In this document: in pieces, positions 1-10,363 of the stretch
How the letters are laid out: the number at the start of each line of letters is the position of its first letter
How positions within the stretch are numbered: the first letter of the stretch is position 1
Source of the DNA: JAIQFF01 sp963788505
Lineage (GTDB): Bacteria > Acidobacteriota > Terriglobia > Terriglobales > Acidobacteriaceae
Assembly (NCBI GenBank): GCA_963788505.1
Contig: CAWBGY010000005.1
Span: forward strand, 1,733,711-1,797,710
Direction of reading: 5' to 3'
DNA length: 64,000 nucleotides
Notes under the pieces: model-generated
What the model was told of the DNA's origin: nothing
The model's input: the letters and a program-made list of their open reading frames with translations, nothing else
Databases searched by the model: none
Program-made: the position numbers and the translations under genes

Positions 1-1413
1 GGCTCCTGGTATTGGGAAATCTCCAATGTATCGGCCCGCAATAACTATGCGGACGATGTCTACGCCTACCTCGGTGGTCCCGATGACTTGCACTCGGCGG
101 CCTGGAAGAATCTGAAGCCCGGGGAAACCTACGAAACTGTTCCTGTAGCAATCGGTTGTGTGCGCGGCGGTTTTGGCGATGCGGTCGCGGCATTGACCGG
201 TTACCGTCGCGTGGCCTGCGTGAAGCCGAACAAGACCAACTCGCGCTGCCCGGTGATTTTTAATGACTACATGAATTGCCTGTGGGGAGATCCCACTGAA
301 GCGAAAGAGTTGCCGTTGATCGCCGCCGCGGCCAAAGCGGGATGCGAATACTTCGTCATTGACGCCGGGTGGTATGCAGAGCTGAACGAGGACTGGAGCC
401 AAACCATCGGCGCATGGCAGCCTTCCACCACGCGGTGGCCGCATGGGTTCAAGTACCTGCTAGATCAGATCAAACAGGCTGGCATGGTTCCGGGACTGTG
501 GCTGGAGCCGGAAGTGGCCGGAGCAAAGTCGGTGCTGGCGCAAAAGCCGGACAACTGGTTCCTGATGCGGCACGGCAAGCGCGTATTCAAAAACTCGCGG
601 CTTATGCTGGATTTCCGCAACCCGGAGGTACGCGCCTATCTCGATCAGGTAATGGCGAGGCTGGTGAACGACTACGGTGTTGGCTACATCAAGATGGATT
701 ACAACGTTGATTCGCTCCAGGGTACCGAGATCAATGCCGAGAGCTTTGGGCAGGGTCTGCTCGAACATAACCGCGCACACCTGGCGTGGTTAGAAAGCAT
801 CGTCAGTCAGTACCCGGACCTGATCATTGAAAACTGTGGCAGCGGAGGCGGACGCATGGATTACGCCATGCTGAGCCGTCTCCAGATGCAGTCCATGACC
901 GACCAGGAAAACTATTTGAAAGTGCCTGCGATCCTGGTGGGCGCGTCCGCGGCGGTATTGCCGGAGCAACTCGGAATCTGGACTTACCCGCTGGCCAACG
1001 CGGATGCCGATCAGGCCAGCTTCAACATGGTGACGGCGATGCTTTGCCGCATTCATCAGAGCGGGCGACTCGATTCCATCGCTCCCCAGGTTTTGGCGCA
1101 GGTTGCGGAAGGGATCCGGGTTTACAAAGAAGTTCTCCGCAAGCACATTCCCTCGTCAGTGCCGTTCTATCCTCTCGGCACATCGGACGTCACCGATCGC
1201 GCTGCGCCCCTCGCATTGGGGATGCGTTCCCCAGAACAGACCGTCCTGGGAGTCTGGAGAATTGATGGTGCGCCGGTCACGAAGGTTCCGTGGGCGTCCC
1301 CTGATGCCAGGCTTCTTTATCCGGCAGACCTCGGCATCAAAGTTGCGGTCGCCGACGGCAGCTTGACCGTTGAGTTCCCGCGACCCCACATGGCTTGCCT
1401 GATCACGGCATAG
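1..1413 (+). CDS. GH36 alpha-galactosidase, 5' end cut by window
   Basis: Frame 1 is open from the first base, so the gene begins upstream of the window and the TTG at 88 is not its start. About 470 C-terminal residues are visible. They carry the (beta/alpha)8 landmarks of glycoside hydrolase family 36: YFVIDAGWY near position 350, the nucleophile segment IKMDYNVDS near 690, and the acid/base segment ENCGSGGGRMDYAM near 830. The family hydrolyses terminal alpha-1,6-galactosides such as melibiose and raffinose. No export signal can be judged because the N-terminus is missing. The GH31 enzyme and the receptor downstream suggest a glycan-use neighbourhood. Exact substrate is not inferable. Confidence 0.93.
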   Translation, partial: GSWYWEISNVSARNNYADDVYAYLGGPDDLHSAAWKNLKPGETYETVPVAIGCVRGGFGDAVAALTGYRRVACVKPNKTNSRCPVIFNDYMNCLWGDPTEAKELPLIAAAAKAGCEYFVIDAGWYAELNEDWSQTIGAWQPSTTRWPHGFKYLLDQIKQAGMVPGLWLEPEVAGAKSVLAQKPDNWFLMRHGKRVFKNSRLMLDFRNPEVRAYLDQVMARLVNDYGVGYIKMDYNVDSLQGTEINAESFGQGLLEHNRAHLAWLESIVSQYPDLIIENCGSGGGRMDYAMLSRLQMQSMTDQENYLKVPAILVGASAAVLPEQLGIWTYPLANADADQASFNMVTAMLCRIHQSGRLDSIAPQVLAQVAEGIRVYKEVLRKHIPSSVPFYPLGTSDVTDRAAPLALGMRSPEQTVLGVWRIDGAPVTKVPWASPDARLLYPADLGIKVAVADGSLTVEFPRPHMACLITA

Positions 1414-1741
1414 GACCGCGACTGAAGGGGGCATTGCAAGTCGTCAAGTGTCTGCGCCGGGCTTTCACTCGGCAAGCAAGTGCAACCACTAAAATCCCTC
1501 GTCCGAGAGGGTGCTCAGCCTGTTACCTACCTGTATTACACCGTGAACTACTTGAAACGAAAGAGGGTGGGTGTAAGGCTTCTGAATGAGAAGCTCTTTG
1601 GATTAAGAATGTGGGACTAGGACCGACGACATCTTCTGATGCCAGGTACCCTGCCAACTTAGCGATTTGCCCATCGGCTCGGCGCCAGGATTGCCGAAAA
1701 ACATGGGCTACCACGCTGTCTGAAGTTAGGGAAGCAATTTG
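1414..1741. other. intergenic, no gene seen
   Basis: Gap between the GH36 gene and the response regulator. A short CCCTC/GAGGG hairpin lies near 1495-1511 without a T-tract. I see no convincing promoter, RNA or coding sequence. Confidence 0.5.
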
Positions 1742-2380
1742 ATGGCGGACCCAACACCAACCGCGCCGATCAGACTTCTCATTGTGGATGATCACGCTGT
1801 GGTGCGTGCAGGATTCAGCAGCGTTCTTCGCCGCCGGGAGGGTCTAGAGGTCGTAGGCTCGGTACAAAGCGGCGAGGAGGCCTTGACGTTTCTTGCACGT
1901 TGCCCGGTCGACGTATTGCTGCTTGATCTTCACATGCCGGGAATGAGCGGCATCGAAACCTTGCTGGCATTACAAGAACTCCCTTGTCCGCCCAAGGTGA
2001 TCGTCCTGTCCAGCTGTGAGCCCGATGAAGAAATCTGCAGGGCAGTTGAGACGGGAGCCATGGGTTATCTCCGTAAAGACATCTCCTGCACTGAAATGGT
2101 CGAGGCGGTGCATACGGTGCATGCGGGCAAGACCTACTTCCCGCAATGGATCAGGGACCGGGTCTCCGAGCGCAAATTTCAGCCGAGTCTCAGCCGGCGC
2201 GAACTTGAAATCCTGGAAATGGTCGCCAAGGGATTGACTAATAAGGAGATCGGCCGGGCCATCCAAGTCAGCCACTTCACTGTGCGAAACCATGTAAGGC
2301 ACATTATCGCAAAGCTGGAAGTGGGTGACCGGACCGAGGCGACCACGGTTGCGATCCAGCAAGGTATCCTGATGGCCTAG
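1742..2380 (+). CDS. NarL/FixJ-type response regulator
   Basis: Two-domain response regulator of 212 residues. The N-terminal receiver has the acidic pair in LLIVDDHAVVRAGF, the phospho-acceptor Asp in VLLLDLHMPGMSG, the Ser/Thr switch in VIVLSS and the conserved Lys in GYLRKD. The C-terminal LuxR-type helix-turn-helix starts at LSRRELEILEMVAKGLTNKEI. I start it at the ATG at 1742 rather than the TTG just before it. It would bind DNA after phosphorylation by a histidine kinase. No kinase is adjacent, so its signal and targets are unknown. The flanking sugar-hydrolase genes are possible targets by position only. Confidence 0.93.
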   Translation: MADPTPTAPIRLLIVDDHAVVRAGFSSVLRRREGLEVVGSVQSGEEALTFLARCPVDVLLLDLHMPGMSGIETLLALQELPCPPKVIVLSSCEPDEEICRAVETGAMGYLRKDISCTEMVEAVHTVHAGKTYFPQWIRDRVSERKFQPSLSRRELEILEMVAKGLTNKEIGRAIQVSHFTVRNHVRHIIAKLEVGDRTEATTVAIQQGILMA

Positions 2381-2440
2381 GCCCCACGTCATCGAAGTTA
2401 CCGGCTGATGTCTGTCAGACTTTCCGCACGAGCGCAGAAA

Positions 2441-3724
2441 TTACCAGAAGTAGGTGGCAATGACGCGAGGGGGGCCGGCCACTGAATCGGTCACCGTGGT
2501 CTGCACCACCACTTGCACATTTTTCTTTGGCCAGTCCGATGGTGCTGTCCGGAAGGCTTCTTCCAGATAGTCTTGTCTCGAAATGAACTCGCCGGCCGCT
2601 TGTGTCCCGTTCGCTCCCAAGCCGGCCGCGGCAATTACTACCTGGCCAGTCTTAGAGTCGAGCAGGCGAGTGACAACGGCAAAGTCTTCCACGATCTGTC
2701 CCCGAGGCCCGAGCACCCAGGACCTGGCCTGTCCGGAAGGGCTTTGTTCCTGAATCTTAAAGTGTCCATCTTGCTCCACAAAGGCGAACCGGAGGTTGGA
2801 AGTCATTTGCAGCGTCCACCGGTTGTTGAACGCTCCAACTACCACGGCGGGGGAGTTGCGAAGATCCTCGAATGAGTAGTTGGTGCCAATCCGCACCTGG
2901 CTGGGCTTGTTGATGTGGTCGAATAATGCCGAAAGCCTGGCCGCTACGTATACGTCGCCCATGGCTACTCCATAGTCGGTGTAAGGAAGCATGTCACCCC
3001 ATGCGATCTTTTCGTTCGGTTCCAGGGGAAGCGGCCGGTCATATCTCTCTACTTCAGTCTGGAACGTACCCGGATGACTCTTTGAATATCTCTGGTAAAG
3101 CTCCAGGGATGGCCGGTATAGCACGGGCTTGGCCAGACAGATAAGCACGGGCTGGGAAGTTGTAAAAATCGGAGACCAGAATTGATCAAGGGCCGACTCA
3201 CTCGGTCGGTGGCTGGTTGGCGACCGGAGCGCAAGGACCACTGCCAACACCAACGCAAGGCCAATCATGCCAATTGTCCACGGCAGCCAACGTTTTTGAG
3301 GGGCGGCTACCGGCTTCTCCTCCAGGGGAGAAGCGATCACATCCCAATGAAATTCAGGAGAATATGAACCGAGCGGAAGCTCGATACGAACCGGCAAGGC
3401 ACTTTCCCTGGTGTGGTGGTACTGTTCCAGCCTCCTGCGAACTTCGCCGGCCTGCACTCGAACCACGGGGTCATCTCCAGTGGCGTAGCCCACTTTGCGC
3501 TGGAAGATCTCGGTTCCGATGGTTCGCTCCTTAAGGAGCTCGTCGCGTCCTTCCAGTTTGTGTTCAACGACATAGGAGAAGAATTGCTTGCTGCGCGCAC
3601 TATTCCGAAATGGCCGGCTGTCGAGAATATTGCGCAGTTCGCGAAGGATTATTGCTTTTTGAGCGTCGGTGAGGCTGATATCTGTCTGATGCCCAGTGAC
3701 GATCGGTTCAGCGGTTGTTCCCAT
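2441..3724 (-). CDS. membrane-anchored protein with Acidobacteriota-type N-terminal domain, function unknown
   Basis: 427 residues. The first 125 (…ILDSRPFRNSARSKQFF…KERTIGTEIF…DDPVVRVQAGEVRRRL…) match a recurrent N-terminal domain I know from many Acidobacteriota proteins, where it is often loosely annotated as cyclase-like or regulatory. Its function is not established. A single membrane helix follows (about residues 146-166, WTIGMIGLALVLAVVLAL), then a 260-residue domain without a recognised motif. The ATG at 3724 has AAGGAA about 8 nt upstream. The topology, cytoplasmic conserved domain plus external domain, would suit a sensor, but that is inference. Confidence 0.8.
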   Translation of the reverse strand: MGTTAEPIVTGHQTDISLTDAQKAIILRELRNILDSRPFRNSARSKQFFSYVVEHKLEGRDELLKERTIGTEIFQRKVGYATGDDPVVRVQAGEVRRRLEQYHHTRESALPVRIELPLGSYSPEFHWDVIASPLEEKPVAAPQKRWLPWTIGMIGLALVLAVVLALRSPTSHRPSESALDQFWSPIFTTSQPVLICLAKPVLYRPSLELYQRYSKSHPGTFQTEVERYDRPLPLEPNEKIAWGDMLPYTDYGVAMGDVYVAARLSALFDHINKPSQVRIGTNYSFEDLRNSPAVVVGAFNNRWTLQMTSNLRFAFVEQDGHFKIQEQSPSGQARSWVLGPRGQIVEDFAVVTRLLDSKTGQVVIAAAGLGANGTQAAGEFISRQDYLEEAFRTAPSDWPKKNVQVVVQTTVTDSVAGPPRVIATYFW

Positions 3725-4010
3725 GCACTTATTTCCTTGGCTTCACAGCCGATTGATCATGGGCTCTGCTACGAGATTAGACCTTCAGAAATCAGACAAC
3801 CATCGCGAGTGTTTCCGGAGCAAACGTTACCCCTAACCGAAAATGGTTGTCAAGCAACTTCCAAACCCGGTTGTGGGGTCAGTTTGCTCAGGAATACGGA
3901 ATGGAGGTTCGCGGCTACGATGTCTGGGTGTAAAAACCTGGTCAACGAGTTTCCGCCCGCGCCGCTCTTTGCACTCGAGATCGAATTGTCCTGATAAATT
4001 GCTCTGCGGA
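3725..4010. other. intergenic between GH31 and the membrane protein
   Basis: About 286 bp. An open frame runs into it from the GH31 gene, but only because of that gene's frameshift; it is not protein-like. A GGGGTAACGTTTGC stretch (minus strand, about 3822-3835) weakly resembles the LacI-type palindrome at 10170-10185. Confidence 0.4.
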
Positions 4011-6397
4011 TCAGGGGGCTTGCACTGAAATCGCTTTGCCCTGGTAGTGCAGCACGCCGTCAGGTTTGCCCTCGACTGTTTCTCCGGTGCCGTGTCCGGG
4101 CGATACCCACACAATGTTAAATGTGAAGTCTCCCTGGGCATGCCAGAGTATTCGCCTTCGCGGTCCCCGATGGTTAGCGTCTTCTGTGCCTCCGACCAGC
4201 GCACTGGTATGAGCGCGTGTGCACCCTTTTCGTAGTTGTAGTTGTCGCCCTCATCCTGGTACAGATCGAAATTTCCGTTGGCCCCCCGGAAAATGCGCAG
4301 TTCAATGGGACCAGCCGGCTTCTGATCGGCATATTCGATTTCTGGTCCGAGAGGAATGATCGAGCCCGCGCGGACGAAGAGAGGAATTCGATCGAGCGGG
4401 GCTTCGGCCTCAACTTCGCGGCTTCCTTTGATGGATGCCCCTGTCCAGAAGTCATACCACGACGGGGATTCCGGCAAGTAGACGGTGCGATGGGTCGCGT
4501 CCTGCTTGAGCACTGGATTGACCAGGATGGCGGGCCCGAACATGAACTGATCCCCAATGTTCCAGGTCTTCGGGTCCACCCGCCAATCCATGACCAGCGG
4601 CCTCTGCATCGTGTAGTCCTGATCGGTCACACGCCAGGCAAGCGAGTAGATATAGGGCATCAGGCGATAGCGCAGCTTGTCGTACTTGAGCAGGATGGGC
4701 TCGACCTTGTCGTAGGTCCAAATCTCATTGTGGGCCCGGTGGCCATGCGTGCGGAAGATTGGACAGAAAACGCCAAACTCAAACCAGCGCATGTAAAGCT
4801 CCTGGTACACCGGGTCATTGGGAGGTCGATCGTATGGCTGCCAATAGCCTCCAATGTCGGTTGTCCAATACGGGTAGCCGGAAAGCGCGAAGTTGAGACC
4901 GGCCGCCACCTGGTGGCTTAGCCCCCAATATGTGCTGTATACATCGCCCGACCAGACTGTCGCCCCTACGCGCTGCTGGCCGGCGAAAGCCGAACGCGTG
5001 AGCAGAAACACCCGTTTCTGATCGGTCGTCGCCTTCCAGTGCTCCTGGATGCCATTCGTGTGCATGAGGGGAAAGATGTTGGTGTAACGCGCACCACTGC
5101 CGATTGCGAGTTGCTTGTCGCGGAGGATCGCATCTCCCATGTGCGGCCAGTATTCTTCGGGCTCCGCGCTGTCCAGCCAGAAGGCGTCCCAACCCTGGGA
5201 GAAGAGCGGGCCCACCAGATTCTTCCAATAGAAATCTCGTGCCTTCGCATTGGTGGCGTCGTAGACATGGGCGTTCGGCACCATAAGATTCTGGGCATCA
5301 AGCTTCTTGAAGTTTTCTGACTCTGAATTGAACAGCCCCCACACCGAGAGCATGGCATGAATGTGCTCGTCGTGCAGAGTCTTCAGTTCGCCGGGAATGT
5401 CGGTGAAATTGGAATTGAAAACAGGATCGCCTTCCGTCTTCCACCAAAACCAATCCTGCACGATCGCATCCAGCGGAATGTGCTCCTGGCGATAGCGATG
5501 CGCAATCCCCAGAATCTCCTCCTGAGAGACATAACGGTCTTTCGATTGGAAAAAACCGTAGGCCCATTTTGGAAGCATCGGGGCATGACCGGACAGGACG
5601 CGATATTCGTGGATGATCTGGTCCATCTCCGGTCCAAAGATCAGGTAGTAATCCACCGCGTCGCCCGCCAACGAAGTGAACGTGGATTCCAGCGGAAACC
5701 GGTTGTCCACGTAGGTAAAAGATGCGGTGTTCCACAGAACGGCATAGCCCTTGCTTGAGACCAGAAGGGGAATAGCGACATCGGTGTTATTCTGCCCGAG
5801 TTCGACCGTGCTGCCGCGGTAATTGAACATTCCGCTCTGGTGCTGGCCCAGGCCATAAAACCCTTCCGTGGCGTCTGGCCGAAAACGATCTGCGACGTGG
5901 AACGTATTTTCCCCATTCAGCTGAACCGGCTCATAGGTGCGAGGTATGGCGTCGCCCTCGCGCAGCAGGTCCTGTCCTCCGATACTGCTGTACTTCAGGT
6001 TTCCTCGTTTCAGTGAAAGCTCCACTTTCAGGGTCGCCGTCGTCAGGACTGCTGCGTCATCGGACTGCGAAAATTGGAATTGGGCGCCGGGGCAGGATTG
6101 TTTTGGATCGAGTATCCACGCCTGGTCATGGTGAATCGATTCGGGCCGCTTTGGCGTGGCCACGACATGAATCACGGAGGCGCTACAAACTGAAACCTGA
6201 AGAGTCTCATCGCCGATTTTCGCTGTCAGTCCATCGCTGGTCCGAGTGACGACCACGGGAGGCAAAGCCGGTATGGCTCCGAGAAGTTGAGCGGTCAAAG
6301 GCCTGGAACTAACGAATAAGGAGAGCGCCAGGGTCACGGCGAACCCAAACCGGGTCGCTCGCAGAGGACAAATGGTAGCCGATGTTCTTGATTTCAC
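4011..6397 (-). CDS. GH31 family glycosidase (alpha-glucosidase/alpha-xylosidase type), frameshifted near its end
   Basis: Secreted glycoside hydrolase family 31 enzyme of about 795 residues. An N-terminal signal segment (FGFAVTLALSLFVSSRPLTAQ) precedes the N-terminal sandwich domain, and the catalytic barrel carries the nucleophile Asp in DAFWLDSAEPEEYWP. The GTG at 6397 has AAAGGA upstream and gives a normal signal peptide; a GTG at 6433 is also open. One base appears missing at about 4126-4133. Past it the frame reads nonsense to 3833, while the neighbouring frame reads FTFNIVWVSPGHGTGE… to ISVQAP and stops at 4011, which is how the family normally ends. Likely role: alpha-glucoside or alpha-xyloside hydrolysis in the periplasm or outside. 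Confidence 0.92.
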
Positions 6398-6518
6398 CTG
6401 TTGAGTTCCTTTGCCGGTTTCTGTGAGACGCACCGCGGCCCGATATGCGTAATCATTGAAATGCGCTTTAACCAGTGAATCCCTTATTTCTGAATAGTCG
6501 GGAAGAGTGAAAGCGGCA

Positions 6519-6548
6519 GGCTGGATGGCGCGAGTGCGCCATCCAGCC
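6519..6548 (-). terminator. 13-bp hairpin behind the first receptor gene
   Basis: GGCTGGATGGCGC at 6519-6531 pairs perfectly with GCGCCATCCAGCC at 6536-6548 around a 4-nt loop. It lies 9 bp past the receptor stop codon and before the GH31 start. No long T-tract follows, so it may slow or end transcription, or protect the mRNA end. Confidence 0.6.
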
Positions 6549-6556
6549 CAGCAGCT

Positions 6557-9500
6557 CTAGAATTTGAACGTAAGCGCGAAATCCAGCTGCCTCGGTGCCG
6601 TGCCCAGCGCCATACCATGAATCGTGCCGGCACCACTCGCAGCCGTGCAGTCAATACAGGTGCTGCCTGGATTTCCAGGATTGATGATGTTGAACACGTT
6701 GAACGCATCCATGCGGAATTCGACCGAAATGCTTTCGCGGATCGGGAAATTCTTCATCAATGAGAGGTCGGCATTGAAAAGACCGGGACCGGTAAAGGCG
6801 TTTCTCTGAGACGTGCCCACCTGGTCGAGGCTTGGGCTGGCAAAAGCACCCCCGAGCCCAGGCGGAACGAAGTAGGTCCGTGAATGCGTGGTTGGGTCGA
6901 AATCAGTGAGCTTCAAAGGAAAGCTACCACTTCCCTTGTTAGGCCGGCAGGGGCCGGCGGGAGTAAAGGCGCTGCAATTGCTCAAGGCGGCGGAGAACGG
7001 CAAGCCACTCGCCCAGTCGATGGAGGTGCTCAGTTCGTATCCTCCGATCACGTAGTTCATCCACGTCGGCACGTCGCCTCCAAAGCGCTTGCCCTTGCCG
7101 AAGGGTAACTCGTAGTTGCCGAACACCGTGAGCTGTTTCTCGCGCAGATCGTCAAGGCGTCCCCAGAGAAACTTCTTGTAGACCTCTTCATCGCTGCCAT
7201 AGTTGTAGCCGCGCTGAAAGGCGAAGTTTGCAGTCAGCTGCAAACCTTGAGAAAAGCGCTTTTCATAGCTCACCTGGAGGGCGTTGTAGTTGGTGTCGAA
7301 GCCGTTGTGATAGAAGGTCAAGTCCTGGGTGAATCCGAATCTCGAAAAATACGGACGCAACTCGCTGGTGTCGCTGGTTTCGGTCAGGCTTCCTACGGGT
7401 GCCGCCGGGTTATAGCAAAGAGCCTGGCCGGTGATGCTTTGCGATGCAGGTAAGCACGGGGCCGCCTCATTCGGGTTGGTCGACTTGTCGTCGCCCATGA
7501 AGGTGTGAGTTCCCTTATTCCCCACATACGCAACCGTCACGGAAGAAGTATTGGTCAGCTGCCGCTGAACCGCAAAGTTCCAGGCATCGATGGTAGGAAA
7601 GACGTTGGGATCGCTGCGGATCTTCGCATTGTTACCCACGCCGATCGGAATCACACCACTGGAAGGAACGGTAGGAAATACAAACGCGGTGGGCCCGACG
7701 GCAAGATTGAACGCAGCCGTGTTCGCACCGCTATTGGTAAGGTTCTGGTTGACCAGGACGGGAAGATTCTGGGTCAACATATGTCCGAAAATCGATCCGA
7801 AGACTCCGATGTCGAAGCTGCGGCCATAGCCCGTCCGAATGACGGTCTTGTCATTCAGCTGATAGGCAATTCCCAACCGGGGTGCCAACGTCTTCCAGGT
7901 CTTGGACACGTTCATCGCGGTGTTAAAGGGCCCATAACCGGCAACCCGGATTTCTCCGGTGTTCAAATCGGGGAAGCCGCCCTGCCCCTTGCCATTGACG
8001 GTTTCAGGAAAGTAGAGCTCCCAGCGCAAACCGTAGTTCACGGTCAGCTTGGGAGTGACGCGCCAGCTATCCTGCACGTACGTAAAAAGCCGCTTTTGAC
8101 TTTCCTTGGCATTGGTGGAAACCGACACATACCGCGACATGTTGGTGACATCCCCGATCAGGAAGGTCGCGAGTCCCATACCGCCAGGCGCCGCCAGTGT
8201 CGGGTCTGTAGTATTTTCGGTGTCGGTAGCGCTGAAGTGCAACTCGCCTGCCCGGTTGCTGTCGCTGGGTACTCGCAAGTTCCTGGCGTAACGCATATCC
8301 ACGCCGAACTTCAAACTATGCGTTCCCATGATCTTCGTCCAGTTGTTTACGATCTGATATTGGTCTTCAGTTTCGAGCAGCGGGCAGTTGCACGCATTTA
8401 CGCCCAGCGCAGAACCGAAGTTCGACAACCCATCGCCGCCGCCGCCGCTTGAATTCTCAACAAAGAATGCAGGAGCGCCAGCCGTAAAGGAATCGCCCAG
8501 ATTGAGTCCAGGAATTCCCACACTCGATGGCAAGATTCTCTTCGCCGTCATACTTCTGTGTTTTGACGTGATACCGGAGATAGCCCAGCCGGAAGTCGGT
8601 GAGCAGTTTTGGACTGAGTGCAATGTCCATACCGAGAACCGCACTCTGGCTGCGGCCGGAAGCGGTGCCGCCGAAAGCTGTTCGTGGGGGAGGAGAACCC
8701 TTGACCTCCGCCTTTACCAAAAATGGTGGAAGAGGAAGTTCCATTGCCGAAATAGCTGTAGCGGCCGAAGGCATGGGTGCGCTCGCTCAGCTGGTCGTCG
8801 ATTTTGACGTCGACCGAATCGTTGTGCAGGCTCCCACTGCCGCTGCCCGAGTAATTATTGGTCGTTCCCGGCGCATTCGGCGCCGGTATCAAGGCCAGAA
8901 GTGCTAACGCCTGCGGGGAAAGGTATTGCGTGGGAATGAAGTCGTTCACAAAGGGCGCCGGGCCCGTTCCGGTAATGACGCGAGGGTTGTAGATCTGGCC
9001 CCTTGCGGGTCCGTTCGCTGTCAGATAGTCGCTGAGGTCGCACCCGTTGCCGGAAAGACAGGAACTGCGCGCCAACGCGGTCGGCACCGTCACGATGGCG
9101 GAAGACCCCAGAATTTGTCGGGTACCCTGATAGTCTGCGAAGAAAAATGCCTTATTCTTCACGATCGGACCCCCGACCGAAGCGCCGAACTGGTTGTACT
9201 TCGCGGGGGGTAGAAGACGGCCAGTGACTGGGTCTGGCGCAAATTGATTGTATGGGTTTCGAGCCTGGGTGGCATCGGTGCGGCGGTAGTCAAACAGGTC
9301 GCCGTGAAAGCTGTTCGTTCCAGACTTCGTTTGGGCCGTAACTACAGCCGCCACCGCCTGTCCGAACTGCGCATCGTAGTTTTGCGTCGTAATCTTAGCT
9401 TCGGTAACTGCATCGAGCGGCGGGTTGATGACGATCTGACCGAGGATGGGGTCCTGATTGGCGGCTCCGTCGAGTTCGTAAGCGACTCCTGAAAAATGTT

Positions 9501-10080
9501 GGCCGTTGATCTGGACAGTAGGGCTGCCCTGGGGATTTTCGGCTGTATTTTGTGACCACCCCATGACCTGCGTTCCCGGGATCAACAATTCGAGGCTGGC
9601 AAAGTTGCGTCCGGAGTTTGGCAGGTCCGAAACCGTTTTTTGGTTCAGCACCAGGGCGACATCGGCGCGATCCGTCTTAAGTTGTGGGACCTCCTCGGTA
9701 ACCGTCACGGTTTCCGTGGCCGAACCCACGTCGAGTTTCAAGTCCAGTTTGGGAGATGTGTCTGCGGAAACTCTAATGCCCTGGCTCTCGGTGCCACGAA
9801 ACCCGGTCGCGGCAACCGATACGTCATAGACATCCGGGATCAGATGCTGCACCGAGTACTCGCCAACGGAGTTGGTGATCGCCTGGACCGAAGTGCCCTT
9901 CGCGACGTCCTTGACTGTCACTGTCGCGTTGGGGATCGCGGCCCCCGAACTGTCGGTAATCTGCCCATAAATTGATCCATAAATGGCTTGTCCCCAAAGG
10001 CTTGTGGCTGACCAGCCAACGATGGCCACTACGAGGACACCCACCAGACACCTGACATTCGTCGGCTTTGTCGAGTACAT
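6557..10080 (-). CDS. Oar-like TonB-dependent receptor, two frameshifts
   Basis: Outer-membrane receptor of about 1,175 residues with a signal peptide (VGVLVVAIVGWSATSLWGQ), a carboxypeptidase-regulatory-like domain (GSIYGQITDSSGAAIPNATVTVKD), a plug (DLPNSGRNFASLELLIPG) and a beta-barrel ending in LDFALTFKF. The ATG at 10080 has GGAGGA upstream. The reading passes through three frames. The first switch is near 8674-8690, where a C5 run (minus strand) read as C4 restores the frame. The second is near 8520-8540. The middle piece (FGGTASGRSQSAVLGMDIAL…) and the last piece (SVGIPGLNLGDSF…) continue the barrel, so this is one gene. Location beside GH36 and GH31 suggests glycan uptake; the substrate is unknown. 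Confidence 0.9.
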
Positions 10081-10169
10081 TGACCATCCTCCAGACTTCA
10101 ATTGCAGAACGCTCGCCACATGCAAGCTTCGGGCCCGGCAGGAGCCGGGCACATCTAGCCTGCCATCCG

Positions 10170-10185
10170 GGGGAAACGTTTACCC
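10170..10185. promoter_or_regulatory. LacI-type operator-like palindrome
   Basis: GGGGAAACGTTTACCC, a 16-bp palindrome with one mismatched pair and the AAACGTTT core typical of LacI/GalR operators. It lies about 90 bp upstream of the receptor ATG at 10080. No LacI-family gene is in the window. Confidence 0.45.
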
Positions 10186-10280
10186 ACTGACAGACATGCC
10201 CGCTCTGCTGACGCTGCAGAAACCTAGATCAGGCAACTCGAAGCGCGCAATAGTCCACGTGTGCCATAGGCGTCGTTGAC

Positions 10281-10292
10281 AAACGATCGTTT
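10281..10292. promoter_or_regulatory. AAACGATCGTTT palindrome
   Basis: Perfect 12-bp palindrome, extending to 18 bp with one mismatch, in the divergent gap between the receptor (minus) and the TPR lipoprotein (plus, ATG 72 bp away). It is a candidate operator for either unit. Confidence 0.4.
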
Positions 10293-10363
10293 ATCATTTA
10301 ATCGGGACAACACTGGCCTGCGGGACTCATGGCCAGTCTTGGGTTTCTCGGTCATCTTCTGAT

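Noticed and set aside
1495..1511. Hairpin after the GH36 gene as a terminator
   Set aside because: Only 5 bp of stem, no T-tract, and more than 80 bp from the stop codon.
7505..8452. 315-residue plus-strand open frame antisense to the first receptor, and other long antisense frames in high-GC genes
   Set aside because: No start signal or family resemblance; shadows of the coding strand.
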